A stretch of DNA of 64,000 nucleotides from Ficedula albicollis (lineage: Eukaryota > Chordata > Aves > Passeriformes > Muscicapidae): the NCBI RefSeq assembly GCF_000247815.1, contig NC_021674.1, forward strand, positions 32,269,453-32,333,452. The letters run 5' to 3'. Numbering within the stretch: the stretch's first letter is position 1; every line of letters starts with the position of its first letter. A program made the position numbers and the translations under genes. Positions 62,885 through 64,000 of this stretch are shown here, one piece after another. The notes below the pieces were generated by a model, which worked only from the letters and a program-made list of their open reading frames with translations, did no database searches and had not been told where the DNA came from.

Positions 62885-64000
62885 GGGGTGAAGGGGAGGT
62901 GGAAGCAACCAACTATTACCTAATCTTTTAAAGATGATGAAAAATACGCTAACCTAAATCTGCTATTGTATCTTGGAATATAAGCCTCTAGTAACTGCAG
63001 TTGCATATTTCAGGAAAAAAAATGGGATGCAGATCTCAAGCAGAACACAGATGGAATGAAGTAAAAACCTGGATGGATAAAGAGACATGACCAGAAGTAG
63101 GTATTTTTTTTCTCTATCCTATATATAGAGTGGGGGGAGAGGAAAGGAGAGCATGACTAAAACTATTTGCAGATGTGAGTTGAATCTGGCAAACACTTAA
63201 AGACAAAAGAAAGAAGGAAGTGTTTGAAACATTTTTGGGTTTGAAACCATTGAAGCTTTTTGTGCTTTGATTTTTTCTCTTTAAGCACTTAAAAATTTAA
63301 GGACAAGCACTCCATAGTGAAGATCTAAGTTTACCTAATAGAATTTTAAAAAAATAAACTTCAGTATGTAAGTTGAAGGGAAAGGGGGATGTACAACTCC
63401 TAGCTAGGTGGGAACTTCTGGAAGATCTAAGATTTAACCCAGGTACTTTTTGTCTGGATAGTCACTAGGTGTTTGTCTTTTGATTTAGAATGCTTAGTTT
63501 TGTTGCTTCCAGTATTTTCTGTCTGAGGAAGCTTGAATCATCCCTATCTCTTCAGGAAGGCTGCAATTGGTTTTGTAATAAGTCATAACAATTAGTGTCA
63601 CATTGAAAGAAACATTATCTAAATATTTGTATTTGTAGTGGTGCTGTCCAAGTTACAGAAGTGCAACATAGCTATAGCTGTTGCTACTGCCTTGTAAGAG
63701 TTACTAAACTTTTAAAGTTTAAAAAATTGCATCATTACTTGAATCTAGCTGACCTAGTCAACAAACCCTAACAAGCTGTGAGCCTTGATAGGATTTGTTT
63801 TCAAAAGTCAGGTTACTTCTACTGTAGTTTTTATTTCTAGTGTCACGTGTTTATTATATGAGGGGAAAGACAGCAGAAAGAAAAAAAAAGTCATTAAATT
63901 CAGTAACATTCTGGTGTGTTGAGAGCCTGTTTTTCTTGGAAAACTCATTTGACACTGTAAGTGTCGAAGTGAAAGAAAAGAAATAAAAGTACCTGATCCT

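Larger units (their letters stand above)
60859..64000 (+). other. downstream intron and/or 3' flank of SDCCAG8
   Basis: This stretch holds a CR1 fragment, two candidate terminal exons and a 106-bp tandem duplication. A 118-codon frame at 62280-62636 lacks any recognisable feature. I see no coding exon of AKT3, the expected tail-to-tail neighbour in mammals, though its 3' UTR could not be recognised by eye. Confidence 0.6.

Noticed and set aside
63014..63063. Possible terminal exon after tttcag reading Glu-Lys-Lys-Trp-Asp... to TAA
   Set aside because: The pyrimidine tract is weaker than at 61663 and there is no similarity to the known C-terminus. It is kept only as an alternative to the candidates listed.
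63543..63566. Possible terminal exon after gttgcttccag reading Tyr-Phe-Leu-Ser-Glu-Glu-Ala-stop
   Set aside because: The acceptor is plausible, but so are several others. No evidence distinguishes it from chance.

Overview
The window looks like a vertebrate nuclear genome, most likely avian. AT-rich introns of many kilobases are interrupted by short GC-rich islands. Interspersed repeats are sparse: the only transposon fragment I can name is a CR1-type LINE 3' end. No bacterial, viral or CRISPR-like gene organisation is present. Crocodilian or turtle origin cannot be excluded by eye.

The one gene I can recognise is SDCCAG8 (centrosomal colon cancer autoantigen protein, CCCAP/NPHP10) on the + strand. 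Four consecutive internal exons encode its C-terminal coiled coil: 17851-17978, 20044-20152, 26933-27064 and 60732-60858. Their splice phases join perfectly (1+42 codons+1, 2+35 codons+2, 1+43 codons+2, 1+42 codons), giving about 165 codons without a stop. They correspond to roughly the last quarter of the family's protein. Exons encoding the N-terminal part are not in the window. The terminal exon is unresolved. One possibility is a composite exon reading through the weak donor at 60859 to a stop at 60907-60909. Another is a short exon after a very strong acceptor at 61661-61663. It may also lie past 64000. In mammals SDCCAG8 is followed tail-to-tail by AKT3; I see no AKT3 coding exon here.

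Layout: 1-17850 is the tail of a long intron, with a CpG island at about 3690-4260 (containing a run of 56 G), a small GC island at 6440-6660 and several local tandem duplications. 17851-27064 holds three exons and two introns. 27065-60731 is a single intron of about 33.7 kb. It contains a homopolymer of exactly 1000 G at 37772-38771 (almost certainly an assembly or base-calling artefact), an unusual nested inverted repeat at 39219-39303, several tandem duplications and GC-rich islets. 60732-64000 holds the last recognised exon, a CR1 fragment and another tandem duplication.

I found no undescribed multi-gene system. The best leads are the nested palindrome at 39.2 kb, the intronic CpG island, the unusual number of fresh-looking 50-106 bp tandem duplications, a tandem NAGNAG acceptor in SDCCAG8, and the poly-G block as a quality flag.
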